Below are positions 11,432-22,297 of a DNA stretch of 64,000 nucleotides, one piece after another (positions within the stretch are counted from its first letter, which is position 1; every line of letters begins with the position of its first letter). The stretch is from Omphalotus guepiniiformis (Eukaryota > Basidiomycota > Agaricomycetes > Agaricales > Omphalotaceae): contig JAQOOI010000022.1 of NCBI GenBank assembly GCA_028554645.1, positions 2,914,001 through 2,978,000 on the forward strand. Reading direction: 5' to 3'. The translations under genes and the position numbers were made by a program. The notes under the pieces were generated by a model. The model saw only the letters and a list, made by a program, of their open reading frames with translations. It had not been told where the DNA came from and ran no database searches.

Positions 11432-11911
11432 GCTTAGAAGAATATCAATACAGAGTAACTACAAAGCTCGAGGCTGGATCCAGGCAGCTTGTCGAGGAGG
11501 GCGGCGGCAGCGACTAAGGTAGTACTGCTTAAAATTAGGTGCTAGCGGCCTTCCCAACCAATCGGCAAATGCCGCTGCGTGAGTCACTGTCTACAGTCAC
11601 ATAAGTAAAATACAGTCACACGGGCCTAGACCGCGAGTCTAGACTGTCTCACCTCGAGCGTGCACGTGATCCGTGTCACATCACATTCTCTGCACTGCCA
11701 CCTAACTCAATCTTTCAATGATCAACGACAATTATTGACGTTATCCCAGTTCGCAAAAGCTGTAAAGATGATTTTCATCGCCTTCAAACGATCGCAGCTT
11801 CCGCAGCAAGCTACTGCGGCTCATTTTCTCAACCTCATCGTCGAAATTTGGCCGCTTAATTGAAACACGAAGTATAAAGCAGGATGTCATTGTAGATCCT
11901 AATGACATTTC
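11432..11911. promoter_or_regulatory. Shared VAC8 / thioesterase promoter region with an E-box
   Basis: This 480-base divergent spacer contains CACGTG at 11663-11668 (CACGTGATC), a bHLH/Cbf1-type site. No convincing TATA was placed for either gene. Confidence 0.4.
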
Positions 11912-12826
11912 ATGAATACAGCACTGGCAGCTTGCAACGTAATCGAGTCTCAAGAGGAGCTTGAGGTAGTGACTGTCAGTGCTTGCCAGCAGCATACCGC
12001 AAGTGTCATCTTCATACATGTATGTATCATTATATGCCTCTTCTAGGGCTCTACTTTCTCTCTGACTGTCACCAGGGTTTAGGTCAGTCTAATCTGACTT
12101 GGAAAATGGTAATCAACGAAGCTCTCGCGCCAATGCTTCCGAATGTGAAATGGATTCTTCCACAAGCGTGAGCATTTTCCTCCCTTCGTTGCGGAACCAT
12201 GCCATGTATGCATTATTTCTCAGACCCAAACGCCCCGTGTCGCTGAACCAGGATGCTCTACGACCAAGCTGGTTTGATATTGCACATTTACCTCCTAAAC
12301 CACATGAATTTGACGAGGTCGCGATATCAGAATCCATTTCTGTTGTGGAAAGCCTCATTCTTGAGGAGGTTCACGCCGGAATGGATCCGCGTCGCGTAGT
12401 TCTTGTGGGATTCAGTCAAGGAGCAGCGCTCAGCTTGATGACTGCACTCACGACGCTACACGAATTGGGCGGTGTTGCAAGTTTGTCTGGATGGATACCT
12501 GTTCGTGTGAGGGACGTGAGTAACGTTCGATCCCATTCCTTAATGTGATTGAAATATTTCATCCCATTCAGCAAGTGATACATAATTCTCCTGCCCTACC
12601 AATTCTTTGGTGCCACGGTGTAATGGATGATGAAGTTCCCATGTTCTACGGACATGATGCTGTTTCGTTCTTGAAACACTCAGTTGGGATAGCGGAGCAT
12701 CGAGTTTGTCTCAAGACTTACAATACTTTGAAGCATAGCATATGTGATGAGGAGTTAGAGGACCTTGCGACCTGGGTACACGACATCATTTCTTCCCCAT
12801 TGCGTCAGAGGTCGTACGCTGAATAG
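11912..12826 (+). CDS. Acyl-protein thioesterase / lysophospholipase-family alpha/beta hydrolase
   Basis: Four exons (introns 12020-12075, 12168-12223, 12516-12571), 248 residues, all junctions in frame. Landmarks in family order: VIFIHGLGQSNLTWKM (oxyanion HGLG, split by intron 1), the nucleophile motif VLVGFSQGAALSL, PALPILWCHGVMDDEVP with the catalytic Asp, and YNTLKHSICDEELEDLATWV with the catalytic His. Ser-Asp-His are all present, so it is likely active. Family members remove palmitate from cysteines of cytosolic proteins (APT1) or cleave lysophospholipids; there is no signal peptide. The usual PIRAVTxNxG stretch after the LPQA motif is replaced by PKRPVSLNQDALRPSWFD, so it is a divergent member. 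The first in-frame ATG was chosen. Confidence 0.88.
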
Positions 12827-13047
12827 CTGGAACGTATGAATTATATGGACAATTTGAAAGCTTCTTAAGTAGACCCAAAAATTATAGAATATTGTCCGAA
12901 ATTTGCACGTGGCACTGACATAATCACGGAGGATCTATAGACTATCATCTATCCCAACTTTTCGACTACTTGGGGCACAGTTGACTATCGATGAGTCGAC
13001 ATTGCTGAATGGTTACTGCGGCATAGATTCATCTCTACTTATTTTGA

Positions 13048-15229
13048 ATGTTTCTTCGACCATTTCGCTTTTCATTCAACACATACACATTCCGCCAACA
13101 TTCATATGCGTGTACTAGAACGATGGCTTCTATTTCTCTACAGCATGCCTCTCTTGGCCCAGTGACTGTTCCTTCCGAGTTGAATGTGCAACTGACGGAC
13201 ACAGAAGAGAAGGTTTGCGTCTTGCTTGATGCGTGTCGAGATCATTTAGAACGTGACAAGGGTATATCCACGACCTGCAGAATAGCGGGAGGATGGGTTC
13301 GGGATAAGGTCAATAGCGCGTATCCTCTTTTTACCACTCACGTACTCAACTGTATGTACTCAACTAGTTGTTGGGCTCCCAGAGCAATGATATTGACGTC
13401 GCCCTTAGCAATATCATGGGCCTCGCGTTCGCACAACATCTGGCTGAATTCGCATCTCAACAAGGAGTGGAAGTCGGCACTATAAGCAAAATTGCCCAAA
13501 ATCCTGATCAGTCCAAGCACTTGGAGACGGCTACGTTCAAGGTGTATGGTCTGGATCTCGACCTAGTCAATCTTCGTAGCGAAGAGTACGCTGCCAACAG
13601 TCGGATACCTACTGAGGTGGTACGTTCCTCCTTCCGTACATTGCTAACTCGGGGTATGATGTTTCTTCTACAGTCTTTCGGTACTCCAGATCAGGACGCC
13701 TTACGACGCGACATCACAATTAATGCACTGTTCTATAACGTGCATACTCGCATGGTGGAGGATCATACAAAGAGTGTGAGTTGTTGGATATCCGAAAAAA
13801 GTATTATTAATGTCTGTATATCTGAATATCAGGGTCTAGATGATCTACGAAACGGAGTAATTCGTACTCCGTTGCCCCCACAGGAGACATTCCTTGATGA
13901 TCCATTGCGGATTCTCAGATGTGTCCGCTTTGCCAGTAGATTTGGCTTCAAGTTGATGCCAGAACTAGAACATGCAGCGAAAGAACCGAATATTCAGGTA
14001 GATTGTTTGTAAATCAGTTTCTTTATTCTAACTCTTCATTTGAAGGAAGCCCTTGTTTCGAAGGTTGCGCGCGAAAGGGTCGGAATAGAAGTCTCGAAAA
14101 TGATGAAAGGTCGGTATACTGCAATACTGTACTGTATCAACCTTGACATATGTGTGGCTTTGTAGGACGTGATCCACTACAAGCAATCCGTTTCATCAAT
14201 TCACTGTCCCTGTATAGCTCCATTTTCTCCGTCATCCCGCCTGAAGTTACTAGGACCTTTTCGCGTCAGCCAGGCCCAGAAATCGAATCGCTCAAAGCTG
14301 CTTCCATTCTCCAAGCACTTCTTTCACCACCACCCTCTCGAAGTCTGCCCCCAATCCATCCCATCCTGTTTACAGCAGTCAACGAGGACCCTACCTGTAA
14401 AGATCGTCTATTCCTCGCCGCAGCGCTGACTCCTTATCGGGGCGTCAACTATAAGGACAAGAAGAACAAGGATCTTTCTGCTGTAGCCTATGTAATTCGA
14501 GAGTCACTCAAACTAGGCGCGCAGAACCACTACTTGGATGGTATTCCTTCCCTGTTTGCAGCGAGTGAGCTGCTGAAAAATCCAGACGTGACACACGAGC
14601 GATTCAAGCAAACATCCGAGAGAGCAGCCATTGGTACGTGGCTACATGTCATTCTCTCAGTAAAAACTTAAATAGTGGTCCGTACAGGAAACTTGCTGAG
14701 AGAGAAAGCCGTTCATAACGCGAATACGGGATCACACTGGACAAGTTCTGTCTTGTTCTCACTTGTGCAAGAGCTAGTTTCGACATGTGATACCATCGAG
14801 GATGGTCTTGCAGGTAAGGCTTCCCTCGACTCATTTCCGTTGGTCGCTCGCTGATCCAGTTGAGTAGCATCGGAAGCTACCGAAATTGTTATAAAGTACA
14901 ACACATTCGTAGGTCGAGTCGAAGAGCTTGACCTACCGAAGGTCATAGATGCAAGACCTCTCCTCGACGTAAGTTCTTGCTTTTGTCTGTCCGTCATCCG
15001 TGTGACGCAACAATTGTAGGGCCGAGAAGTTGTTTCGCTTCTCGATGCTAAACCTGGTCCATGGACAGGCCAAGTACTCGCTCGTGTCATGACCTGGCAA
15101 CTGGACAACCCGACGGGTTCGAAGGAAGATTGTACTGCATGGTTGAAGGAGCAGCACTCTGCTGGAAAGCTTTCGAATGGTGAAGTATTAGGTCAAGAGC
15201 CAGCGAACAAGAAAGCACGAATACATTGA
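13048..15229 (+). CDS. CCA1: tRNA nucleotidyltransferase (CCA-adding enzyme), likely dual targeted
   Basis: The class II CCA enzyme order is clear: RIAGGWVRDK, an intron, then SNDIDVALSN (the metal-binding DxD), KVYGLDLDLVNLRSEEY, DALRRDITINALFYN (RRD), then FLDDPLRILRCVRFASRFGF and a C-terminal helical region to KKARIH. It adds CCA to tRNA 3' ends, which are not genome-encoded in eukaryotes. Residues 1-25 (MFLRPFRFSFNTYTFRQHSY...) are basic, aromatic and lack acidic residues, like a mitochondrial presequence; an in-frame ATG at 13123 (ACGATGGCT) would give a cytosolic/nuclear form starting MASISL. Yeast CCA1 uses alternative starts the same way. About eight introns; stop at 15227-15229. Confidence 0.93.
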
Positions 15230-15493
15230 TGAGTAGGAGCAGCAAAACTGTTCGTCATTGGGTACAACTATAAATACATCGGAACGCGCGAAGAGTAACT
15301 TCACTACAGGAAATGCATACATGAGGTTCTATATAAATACAGTTCTAATTGTGGCATGGCTAAACGAAGGGGGTACATTATCATTAGAGAGAGAGAGAAG
15401 AAATCATGTTACGCATGTAGGGGTTTTATGCCGTTTGTGTACACAAGAATTGCGCAGCAATCAAGTCTCGTAAGTCTCGATTGGGGCGCTGTG

Positions 15494-16854
15494 TCATAAG
15501 TGCCCGTATGACTGTGTCTGATAACTCGAGGTATAGCCAGAAATCGATAGGAGATCGAGATATCCGAGTTCTTCGGGCTTGAACAGAGAGTACTCGGTAA
15601 TCTCCTCAGCAGAATGGAAGGCTGAAAATTCAGCCATAGCGTCAAATTCGTCATAGCCAAAGGCGGAGTCAGACAACATGATCTGACTCTCTTGAACATG
15701 ATAAACCTGCGGCTTGAACCCAAACTGCGAGTCGACACGATTATAAGAGGGAGGTTGAGGCCCCTCATGATATGACGCCATTGCCACTTCAGATTCCTGT
15801 TTGAAGAAGGGAAGGTCATTTAATATGGTTGACTATCAAATAGAACCGAACACTAACCATGGCCTTGGATGGAGCTAGGTCACAAGGAATACCCTCTGTA
15901 GCAAATATTTCGGGCGCATCAGGGTACATGAGAATGTAACGATCGTCAGAAGGCGACTCGGAGGATCGCTCCTCAGGAGCTTGGTCACAAGGAATACCCT
16001 CTGTAGCAAATACTTCGGGCGCATCAGGGTACATGAGAATGTAGCGATCGTCAGAAGGCGACTCGGAGGATCGCTCTTCACCAATTTCTTTGATAGAAAG
16101 GCAAGGGGAAGCCTCCAGATCGCGGTGGGGAAGAGACTGCGGCGATTCGGCTTTGACGAGAGCTGAAGTCTCTCTTGTAGATGGAGAGTAGCTGTGGTAA
16201 TTTCCAAAAATTTCAAGCTGCTGCCCTCGGATCAAGCGCGAGGCAAGCTCCTCGCACCTGTGGATTTCTGCCTGTTTATCCTGTGGAGACTTCTTCCTCA
16301 CTGCTTTCGTTCGGCGTACACCAGGTGCATATTTGTAGTTTGGATACTGCACTGCGTGCTCCTTTTTTCTAATTATCGCCTGCTTTCGGTAATATTCTCG
16401 GATTCCCGGAGATGCTTCTTTCCAAAGATTGGCTGCGAGACGACTAATCTGACGATGATCTTTCTCAATAGGATCGTCTTTCTGTCTTTCCCAGAAATCC
16501 GATCGAAAAAGGATGAAGGCATTAGGAGGGCGAGGGATGTGAGCCTCATCACGTCGTCGAGAGTGAGAAGATTTTTGGGGAGGATTATCAGTGTGAGGTT
16601 TCGCAATAGATATGGATAACGGTTCGTCGGGAGCGGCAGTCGAACACGAGGATAAATTTGGTTCGGAGTAGAATCGTGTGATAACTTCCGGATCATAATA
16701 CTCGAAACCGTCCTCTATGTGATCAACAGGCAAAAAAGTAAGTGACTATGCAAACCAGGGAGGTAATCGTCATACCATCATAACACTTAGGCTCTTGATG
16801 TGATAGTCGCCTTGAACGACGAGGAGAATAATCGACGTTGCAGTAATTAGGCAT
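15494..16854 (-). CDS. HMG-box (MATA_HMG-type) transcription factor with an internal tandem repeat
   Basis: Three exons (introns 16715-16775 and 15797-15857), 412 residues. The start at 16854 gives MPNYCNVDYSPRRSRRLSHQ. The HMG box spans roughly residues 90-165: HIPRPPNAFILFRSDFWERQ, then HRQISRLAANLWKEASPG and YYRKQAIIRKKEHAVQYPNY followed by a basic tail, the form found in fungal mating/pheromone-response regulators. It should bind DNA in the nucleus. Downstream are two 35-residue repeats starting EERSSESPSDDRYILMYPDA (see repeat entry) and an acidic/aromatic C-terminus, plausible as an activation domain. The ATG context (T at -3, C at +4) is weak, and a better-context ATG at 16937 opens a different frame (see findings). 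Confidence 0.85.
15872..16081 (-). repeat. 105-base tandem duplication inside the HMG-box gene
   Basis: Units 15872-15976 and 15977-16081 differ at only about five positions and each encode 35 residues (..DDRYILMYPDAPE[V/I]FATEGIPCD..). The length is a multiple of three, so the frame is kept; the near identity points to a recent duplication. Confidence 0.9.
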
Positions 16855-17700
16855 AGAAGTTCGAGCAAGCTCAAATAAAACCAGTGAAGCGTAGCTCGAG
16901 AAGTCTTTTGGTCCTCAGGAGTGACAGACCAGCCCATTGTATCTGCAGCCTTTTGAACCTCTCGACACGAACTGCATCATTTCTTTAGCTGGGGCGTAGG
17001 AAAGTAACCACTCTATAATAGCACGTCGTGGTTGCCTCGTGTCCTGCAAGAAGACACTGTCTGTTCGAGCGTCACAGAACATATCCTTTTAGAGCAAAGG
17101 GCAATCAACGGAGGCATTAAGTGACTGACCGATTCTGAAGTTGGTACTGAAAGGGGATATCAGTGATGTATTTTGGCAGTCAGAGTAATGGAAAAGTCGA
17201 AGACCTCGGAGAACCAACTCATCTTGACCTGTGTATTCACACAGAGTATCACCTTGTAGGCCTCCCAGGTCAAAACGAGACTATGTAGGTTGGTCTGAAA
17301 ACAACCAAAGGGCTGACACACTCAAGCCGATCCCGGCTTTCACATCCTTGTTCTCTATGTGATTAATTCAGAGATTAATTTCCAGTACGCGTTGTAACTC
17401 GTGAGGCGAAAAACGGCGATCTGTGAAGGTGGTCCGTTGTTACAGAAAAGGAATATTGATCACATAGGCGATCGGAAAGTGAATTGTTCAGATTCACAGT
17501 CTAATTCGGGTCATACTACTGCACGACAGATTCTGGAAAAGCCAGCCCAGCAAAAGGTGTTGAATTTCATACTAAGAATGACTAGGTGCCGCTTCGGTTT
17601 GCACCTTGTCCTTCCGACGCTTTGACCCAGCTATCATATCTCTATGATAACGGTAACAACCATGAGTGAGATTGACAGTAAGGCGCCACAGAAACGACAT
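16855..17700. other. Intergenic: HMG gene upstream region and ROK1 3' flank
   Basis: Apart from the upstream ATG at 16937 of an overlapping frame, I see no gene, RNA or repeat. A 74-codon frame at 17401-17625 has no motif. Confidence 0.5.
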
Positions 17701-19660
17701 TCACCTCTTTCTCATAGCGTCATTCCGTCCAATTTTACGTGCAGCATTGACCCCTTCTGGCCTCTTGACTTTGCCCATTTCCCTCCGCTTCATTTTGGAA
17801 GGTTTTGGGAGTTTTGATATCCACTCTGGCACGGACGATCCGGACTGCAGGAGGACATTTGCAATTCTGAGAGAATAATGAAATCGGCAATGGTAAAGAA
17901 CATCCCAAGGTCCACCACGTACGATTTTAGAAATGGACCATCCTCATCTGTGAAGAATGTGACTGCCTTCCCTTCCCTTCCGGCTCTGCCGGTTCGACCA
18001 ATGCGGTGTATATAGCTCTGCACATTGGTCGGAAAGTCGTAATTGATGACTTCACGTACTCCTTTGAAGTCCATACCTCGCGCCATGACTTCCGTGCTAA
18101 CCATAACCCAGCTCTCTCCCCTGCGCATGCGACTCACAGCGTCCTCGCGTTCCTTCTTTGTCATACCAGCATGTAGACAATCTACATTTGGAACACCGTT
18201 GAGTACGAGCTCTTCGGCCAGAGATGATGCACGTGGCTGCGTCGAAGTAAAAACCAGTACGGGAGGATTATAGGGTTGGGCAAAATATGTCAGAAGGCTG
18301 GGTAATTTAGACGCATCATCAGCAACATATGTCAACGATTGTGCAATTAGGGGAAGCGGTGTATCTCTAAACAAGTCGAATGAGTGAACTGTCGGGGCGC
18401 AGGGAAGGAAACGTACTTCAGACCGACAACCACGCGCACAGGATCTTTGAGCATTTGCATGGCAATTTTCTCAGCGTTGGCCGGAAGGGTTGCACTAAAA
18501 ACAGCCTTCTGAATATTGGGATGGGTGCAAGTGGCAACAATTTCTTGTATTTGGGGCAAAAATTCAGAATCGAGCATCCGGTCGGCCTCATCAAGAACTA
18601 GGTGCCGAACACTGAATCACCATGAGAACAAGAAGGAAGTGTACATTGCTAGGACGTACTTGCTCAAATCTAGCGCATTTGACTGCAGAGATGCAACCAA
18701 ACGTAGTGGGGTACTGATGATTATATCTGCAGTCCAATCAGCCCGAGGGGACATCGAGAATTGACTGCTGTACCAACCTACTTTATCCCTGGCAGTTTTA
18801 TTAGACAAAGTATTTGCCGTGGCTTTATTGAAAAGTACGATTCTCCATTTCCTCCCTTGTGAAAGCTTGAGACACTCATTGTGGATCTGGTGTGCTAATT
18901 CCCTTGTTGGAGCGAGAACGATTGCTCTGACGCCAGAGCCAACATCCGAGTCTGTACTCGATGCAGGTACCTTGAGTAAGGCTATTAATGGTAAGAGATA
19001 CGAGATGGTTTTTCCTGTGCCAGTGGGAGAGATCGCAGCAAGGTCTCGAGACTATCGGCCGAGACAAATCAATGCGCGTACGCCAAGCAGGCAACAAAAA
19101 CACACCTCTAATAAGATGGGTATTCCATATGATTGTATACCAGTCGGATAGGAATACTGGTACTTTGAAAGGTTGCTCATGAGATGTGAAGACAGTTGAT
19201 ACCTCGCCTGCAGAGATTCGAATGTATCGGCCTGCTCAGGAACGTTCGTTCCTTTAGTGGTGACGCGATGTCGCTGTCTAGGAGGTCGATTTTGTTCCAA
19301 ACGTTCAGTATTTTCACCACTAGACTCTTCGTCCTCCGCCTCGCTTGCGGCATCGACCTCGACCTTCCTTCTCTTGCCTACAGGCCCGGATGAGTTTGCG
19401 GATTCCCCGGTGGTCTTTCTCTTTCCAGGAGCCGCCTGAGCGTACTTGAAGAAATCGAGCTCGGCAGGAAGTTCTGGCTGTTCTGATGCAGGTAAGACCC
19501 GTTCAACTTGTGAGTTTGGCGTTCCCTATCAAATGAGCGTCGTTTCATGAGCTGATGAATAGAATACATCGTGACATACACTGAAAAGCTGAACATCTTT
19601 CTTGAATCGTTTCTTATCAAAACTAACGCCTCCACGAGAGAGTAATTGGAAGGCCTCCAT
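17701..19660 (-). CDS. ROK1: DEAD-box RNA helicase Rok1 (DDX52)
   Basis: All helicase signatures appear in order: N-terminus MEAFQLLSRGGVSFDKKRF, an acidic linker, Q motif YPTGIQSYGIPILL, motif I SPTGTGKT, Ia APTRELAHQI, DEAD within VLDEADRMLDSEFLPQIQEI, motif III SAT (AVFSATLPANAEKIA), motif IV VLVFTSTQPRASSLAEEL, motif V STEVMARGMDFKGV and motif VI YIHRIGRTGRAGREG. The C-terminus is basic, ending KIGRNDAMRKR after an intron. Rok1 acts in the nucleolus on early 18S rRNA processing with the 90S pre-ribosome, matching the presence of UTP5 in the same window. An in-frame ATG lies 19 codons further upstream (19717); I chose 19660 because the Rok1-like N-terminus begins there. Confidence 0.93.
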
Positions 19661-19743
19661 TGAAAAATTGTAGCGCCGGAGATTCCGGTAGAAAAAAATC
19701 TCTAAACGCTTTTCCACGTGCGCAACTTATTTACATAAGCTTC

Positions 19744-19921
19744 TAGTATGTACAACCTCTCTAACACTGCAGACAATTCAATGTAAATCCCACGGGAAAA
19801 AGTTAAAAATATGGTGAAATAACATGGAAAAATTCAACTTTTCATGTTATTTCACCATATATTTAACATTTTCCCACAGGATTTATGTTGAATTGCTTGT
19901 AGTGTAATTACTGTAGTATGT
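19744..19921. mobile_element. Foldback (MITE-like) element
   Basis: Arms 19764-19826 and 19843-19905 are inverted copies (53 of 63 positions match; 8 of 10 differences are transitions) around a 16-base loop. TAGTATGT occurs at 19744-19751 and again at 19914-19921, just outside the arms, and could be an 8-base target-site duplication of hAT type. It has no coding capacity. It lies between the 5' end of ROK1 and the 3' end of the carrier gene. Confidence 0.6.
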
Positions 19922-20033
19922 TCTTCAATAAGTCAATAAAGATATGTTTGTAAGACACGCTCCTTATCCGAATGCACTCTAAATTCTACCTAGATCCGTG
20001 AACACACTCCAAGATGCTTCTGGTTTCGCCAAA

Positions 20034-21550
20034 TCATGAGCGCAACCTGCTCCATGCTTGCTTCAGTTGCTACATAGTACGACGAAAAACATTTAGGGCG
20101 ATGTAGTTGGAGGTAAACCACAATACGCACTTCATAGAACACAAATAATAGCACAGTGTTAGGCCCAAGCCGGGTGAATGCGGGGGTCCAACCCTTGAAG
20201 AGAAAGCTTGGCCCTTCCTTTTCAAGGGAAGTCTTCAAAATTTGGATAACGGTTTCATGTGTTGACTTAAAGCTTTATCAGTATAATCTTTGAGAGGCAC
20301 TTTGGACAGTACCCACTGATGCCATTACTCTGGAACGAAGAACATCCGCAGGAGAACACACAGCTAAAACATGGAGTTGAAGACTGGCCAAGCATTTGAA
20401 AGCTGTAGATGACTCACTCGTAGCAAAAGTACCAGCAAGGAGACTTGCTATCGTGTGTAGCAACAGATTATCTTTCAGCTGATATCCCACGACAGGTACC
20501 GTCGTGCCAAGCAATGCAGCTTTGCAGAGGTCATATCTGGCAAGCATATGTCACTAATCACCGCCGCAAGACTGAGTACCCATACTCACGACACAACTTG
20601 TGAAGCCTAAAGGTTTTTTTTTGTTTTGAAAATCTGCGATTTAGCACCGCTTGATCTCGAGGTAGAAAGAAACTGACATTCATGAGTACTGCTCTGGCCT
20701 ATCGTTTCGAATAACAAGGAATGTGAGTTTTCGCAGAGCAGACTAGAATGAAAAAGACGTACGACGTTGGGCCCAAGTCCTCTTTTCATCCCCTGCAATC
20801 CTTCCTCCTTGGCAAGACATACAAGACCACTAAGCGCATTGGAATAGTTATATCGTTTCTCTGGCGGTTTTAAAACGTCGCTTGTCATGCGAACTACTAA
20901 GATGTCTGAACGAGAAAATTGAGCGCGATGTTTGGGTACGAAGAGACGAGAAATCAACCTGCCGGATTTCCAGCAATACCTCCCAGCCCGCCTGCAAAAC
21001 TTGCAGCTAAAAGTAGCTGTAGGGTGGTTGGCTTGCCCTTTTGAGAAATACGGCGTTTAATTTCCTCGTAACTGCCAAAGCGCACGAGAGAATATGACAT
21101 TTGTCGGAGCAAAGACGCTGTAAGGCCTGTATAGATACTACGAAAACCATTGTCTGCAATTGACTTGCGCAATACTGCGAACATAGAGAGAGGTTTCGAG
21201 CCCGGGACCGCCTGCACGGTTTGCATCCGCCTTCAGGCGAGTAATGTCAGACATGATCATGAAAATTGAGATGCGCCATATGGACACTGACACTTTGGTC
21301 AAATCCAGAGGATGAGTGCATGAGGCAGCCACTAAGGGATTTAAATTAATCTTGATATATGATAGTTATTCCATTCACTACTCACTAGATGCTGCCACTC
21401 CTATCGTCAATCATACAGCACTTCTGTTGAGTGGACATAAAATCTCAAGAGACACTATGAACTAACCTCCGAGCCTGCATTGAAGATGAATGGTATGTAC
21501 TAATATCAAAAAACTATGAATGCGCACCAAAAAGGATAATGTGTGGTCAT
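20034..21550 (-). CDS. DIC1: Mitochondrial dicarboxylate carrier
   Basis: SLC25 carrier with three repeats: YPFWLGGVAASMAASCTHPL then DLTKVRMQT (first PxD signature), a second signature GNPADILVVRMTSDVLKPPE followed by KRYNYSNALSGL, and a third in CSPADVLRSRVMAS, ending FKGWTPAFTRLGPNTVLLFV and FYEQLKQAWSRLRS. The wording around VRMTSDVLKPPEKRYNY is typical of fungal Dic1, which exchanges malate/succinate for phosphate across the inner membrane. The 5' end is remarkable: exon 1 is 21528-21550 (23 bases), exon 2 is 21467-21474 (8 bases, GCTCGGAG), exon 3 is 21386-21400 (15 bases). Joining them restores the conserved WLGGVAASMAA. The next donor is GTCAGT. The stop is TGA at 20034-20036. Confidence 0.9.
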
Positions 21551-22297
21551 GATGGTTCGACCTCAGTAGTGAAATTTCAGTGCCCGTGAACCTGGAAGAA
21601 TAAACGGAGCCGTACCTGCAGCAGCAGCCTTTAGTATCTATCTGTATGCACGCCCAGTGCACACCTATGCACACGCACACGGAAGATAGTAGTGGCGAGC
21701 TGTGGGCGAGCGTTTTCCGAATTCGGCTTCTTCGGTCCACACCAGTCCACACCATGATGATAACATATTGGCATTGCAGCTTGCTGGCTTCCTCGTTGAC
21801 TGAAAACTACCATATCTCCGTTGTTTATTGCTTCACAGCAAGACACAAGACCGATTGCCACGAAGCTGTACGTTTTTTTGCATCTAGTGGAAGGAACTGC
21901 TGTCGGTTTGGACAACGATATCTCTTGTGATTCTCGCAGCTTGCTTCCAGTACCGAATACAACTCTCTTGTTGTGGACATTCAACAGTGGCATTCATGCA
22001 TAGAGGGAAAGTCAAATCTCAACAGCATCATAGAGAATCATACGACCTCATACGACTCGATTGGGCAGGTGACCCCTGGCTTCTTTTACTGAGTTAATGT
22101 TGAGTGCACTTCGAGCTACTTCGAGCTGAACAGCTATCGGTCGACTCGTCCATGCAGCGCAAGGCACATCCTTCTGGTGCAAATCTGCCCGGGAAGCTGG
22201 ATAGAGTCGACTCGTGTTGATTAGCTTCGTGCGTGACTACTACATATATCTATCGGACCATGTTGCGTTCAATCCCTCCCCTTCGCGATTTACACCT
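21551..22297. other. Intergenic, divergent promoter region, nothing specific recognised
   Basis: This is upstream sequence of both the carrier and the VIT/vWA gene. Several short overlapping frames show no protein features. Confidence 0.5.

Noticed and set aside
15875..16216. Second repeated frame (113 codons) over the HMG gene tandem repeat
   Set aside because: It is a shadow frame of the 105-base repeat; openness is duplicated with the repeat.
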